Assembly: GCA_945788545.1 (NCBI GenBank) | Contig: CALZMK010000117.1 | Location: 1-5,751, forward strand | DNA: 5,751 nucleotides | Source: an uncultured Prevotella sp. | Lineage (GTDB): Bacteria; Bacteroidota; Bacteroidia; Bacteroidales; Bacteroidaceae | Direction of reading: 5' to 3' | In this document: positions 5,098 through 5,751 of the stretch, piece after piece | Layout of the letters: each line of letters starts with the position of its first letter | Numbering within the stretch: position 1 is the first letter of the stretch | Notes under the pieces: model-generated | What the model was told of the DNA's origin: nothing | Seen by the model: the letters and a program-made list of their open reading frames with translations, nothing else | Database searches by the model: none | Position numbers and translations under genes: made by a program

Positions 5098-5751
5098 ATG
5101 AAAAGGTATATATTATCTATCATGGCAATGATGACAATAGCATTGAATGCCAGCGCAATGAGTTTCTCACAGGCTCAGAGGGAAGCACTCTTCCTGACAG
5201 ACAAGATGGCGTATGAACTGAATCTCACTGACGAGCAATATGATGCTTGCTATGAGATTAACCTCGACTACTTGATGGAAGTGGCTTCGGTAGATGACCT
5301 GTATGGCGCATACTGGACAAGGCGTAACCTCGATATGAGCTACATTCTGCTCGACTGGCAATTGCAGGCTTTTAGGGCTGCCACATATTTCTATCGACCC
5401 CTCTATTGGGATGCCGGATGTTGGCACTTTGGCATTTACGCCAGATATCCACGACGCACTTTCTTCTATTTCTCACGTCCTACGGTGTATGTGTCGTATC
5501 GTGGTGGACATAGTTGGAGAATGAATGGAGGAAGAAGTTATTATCACGGACATAGCGATCATTTCAGACGTCCTGCTGACAGCCATTTCGGTATGCGCGA
5601 CCGCTTTAATAATCGCAACGACCGAATAAATCATCGCAATAACCGCGATATCCGCAATAACCGCGATATCCAAAATAACCGCGATTTCCGCAATAACCGC
5701 GATATCCAGAATATCCGGGATTTCCGCAATGACCGCGTCAACCGCCAATCC
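5098..5751 (+). CDS. Secreted protein of unknown function with LTDEQ motif and Arg/Asn/Asp-rich repeat tail (3' end beyond window)
   Basis: The frame is open for 218 codons and runs off the window. Residues 1-20 form a signal peptide (MKRYILSIMAMMTIALNASA) with cleavage likely after ASA. The mature start has a helical stretch with LTDEQYDACYEINLDYLM (43-60); LTDEQ recalls the LTxxQ motif of Spy/CpxP-type periplasmic proteins, but the similarity is too short for a family call. Residues 95-140 are rich in Tyr, Phe and Trp (YFYRPLYW, RTFFYFSRPTVYVSY). Residues 139-165 are His/Gly/Arg-rich. From about 167 the tail repeats the hexamer N-R-D-I/F-R/Q-N. I do not recognise the family. ATG 5098 is preferred because it opens the signal peptide directly; ATG 5071 is in frame (MCNNLKHTI-) and possible. 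Its own promoter lies at 5025-5055. Export to the periplasm or surface is inferred from the signal peptide. Confidence 0.8.
   Translation, partial: MKRYILSIMAMMTIALNASAMSFSQAQREALFLTDKMAYELNLTDEQYDACYEINLDYLMEVASVDDLYGAYWTRRNLDMSYILLDWQLQAFRAATYFYRPLYWDAGCWHFGIYARYPRRTFFYFSRPTVYVSYRGGHSWRMNGGRSYYHGHSDHFRRPADSHFGMRDRFNNRNDRINHRNNRDIRNNRDIQNNRDFRNNRDIQNIRDFRNDRVNRQS
5599..5748 (+). repeat. In-frame tandem repeats: two 21-bp and six 18-bp units
   Basis: Two degenerate 21-bp units (5599-5619, 5620-5640; DRFNNRN and DRINHRN) are followed by 18-bp units at 5641, 5659, 5677, 5695, 5713 and 5731. The first four begin AACCGCGAT and encode N-R-D-I/F-R/Q-N; the last two are more diverged. Because the period is a multiple of three, gain or loss of a unit would keep the reading frame. 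The array may continue past the window end. Confidence 0.9.

Noticed and set aside
5473..5748. Minus-strand open frame with a repetitive Ile/Ala/Val-rich product
   Set aside because: It is the antisense image of the 18-bp repeats in the plus-strand gene. Its periodicity comes from those repeats, and it has no promoter or plausible protein features.
5599..5748. CRISPR array
   Set aside because: The units are 18-21 bp, contiguous without unique spacers, and in frame within a coding sequence.

Overview
The window looks like a chromosomal segment from a member of the Bacteroidota (order Bacteroidales), and the protein styles suggest Prevotellaceae or a close relative. The reasons are Bacteroidota-type promoters (TTG, a 20-bp spacer, then TAnnTTTG), starts preceded by A-rich leaders with no clear Shine-Dalgarno sequence, a Wzi family member of the long Bacteroidota type, and a short lipocalin-like lipoprotein. 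The genus is an inference; no rRNA or other taxonomic marker is present.

Layout. (1) 34-1439, minus strand: a two-gene operon in which a HAD-superfamily sugar-phosphatase/phosphomutase-like enzyme is followed by trmO (tRNA m6t6A37 methyltransferase). The genes overlap by ATGA, and a strong promoter sits at 1463-1493. (2) 1440-1714: an intergenic stretch of about 275 bp. It holds that promoter, an oppositely directed promoter-like element at 1525-1555, and a strong GC-rich hairpin terminator at 1676-1711. The last two together could delimit a plus-strand small RNA of about 150 nt. (3) 1715-4893, minus strand: four consecutive genes in transcription order: Wzi-like outer-membrane capsule-assembly protein, small lipoprotein, monotopic phosphoglycosyl transferase, and Bcp-type peroxiredoxin. 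Gaps are 29, 68 and 22 nt, which suggests one operon from the promoter at 4912-4942 to the terminator at 1676-1711. (4) 4894-5097: a divergent promoter region with two near-identical direct repeats 22 bp apart, next to the rightward promoter. (5) 5098-5751, plus strand: the start of a secreted protein of unknown function that runs off the window. It has a signal peptide, an LTDEQ motif, an aromatic-rich middle, and an Arg/Asn/Asp-rich tail encoded by 18-bp tandem repeats.

The wzi and phosphoglycosyl transferase genes point to surface polysaccharide initiation and assembly. The peroxiredoxin and the HAD-trmO pair are housekeeping functions. Nothing here is clearly a new biological system. The parts least explained by known families are the repeat-tailed secreted protein with its operator-like repeats, and the candidate small RNA.
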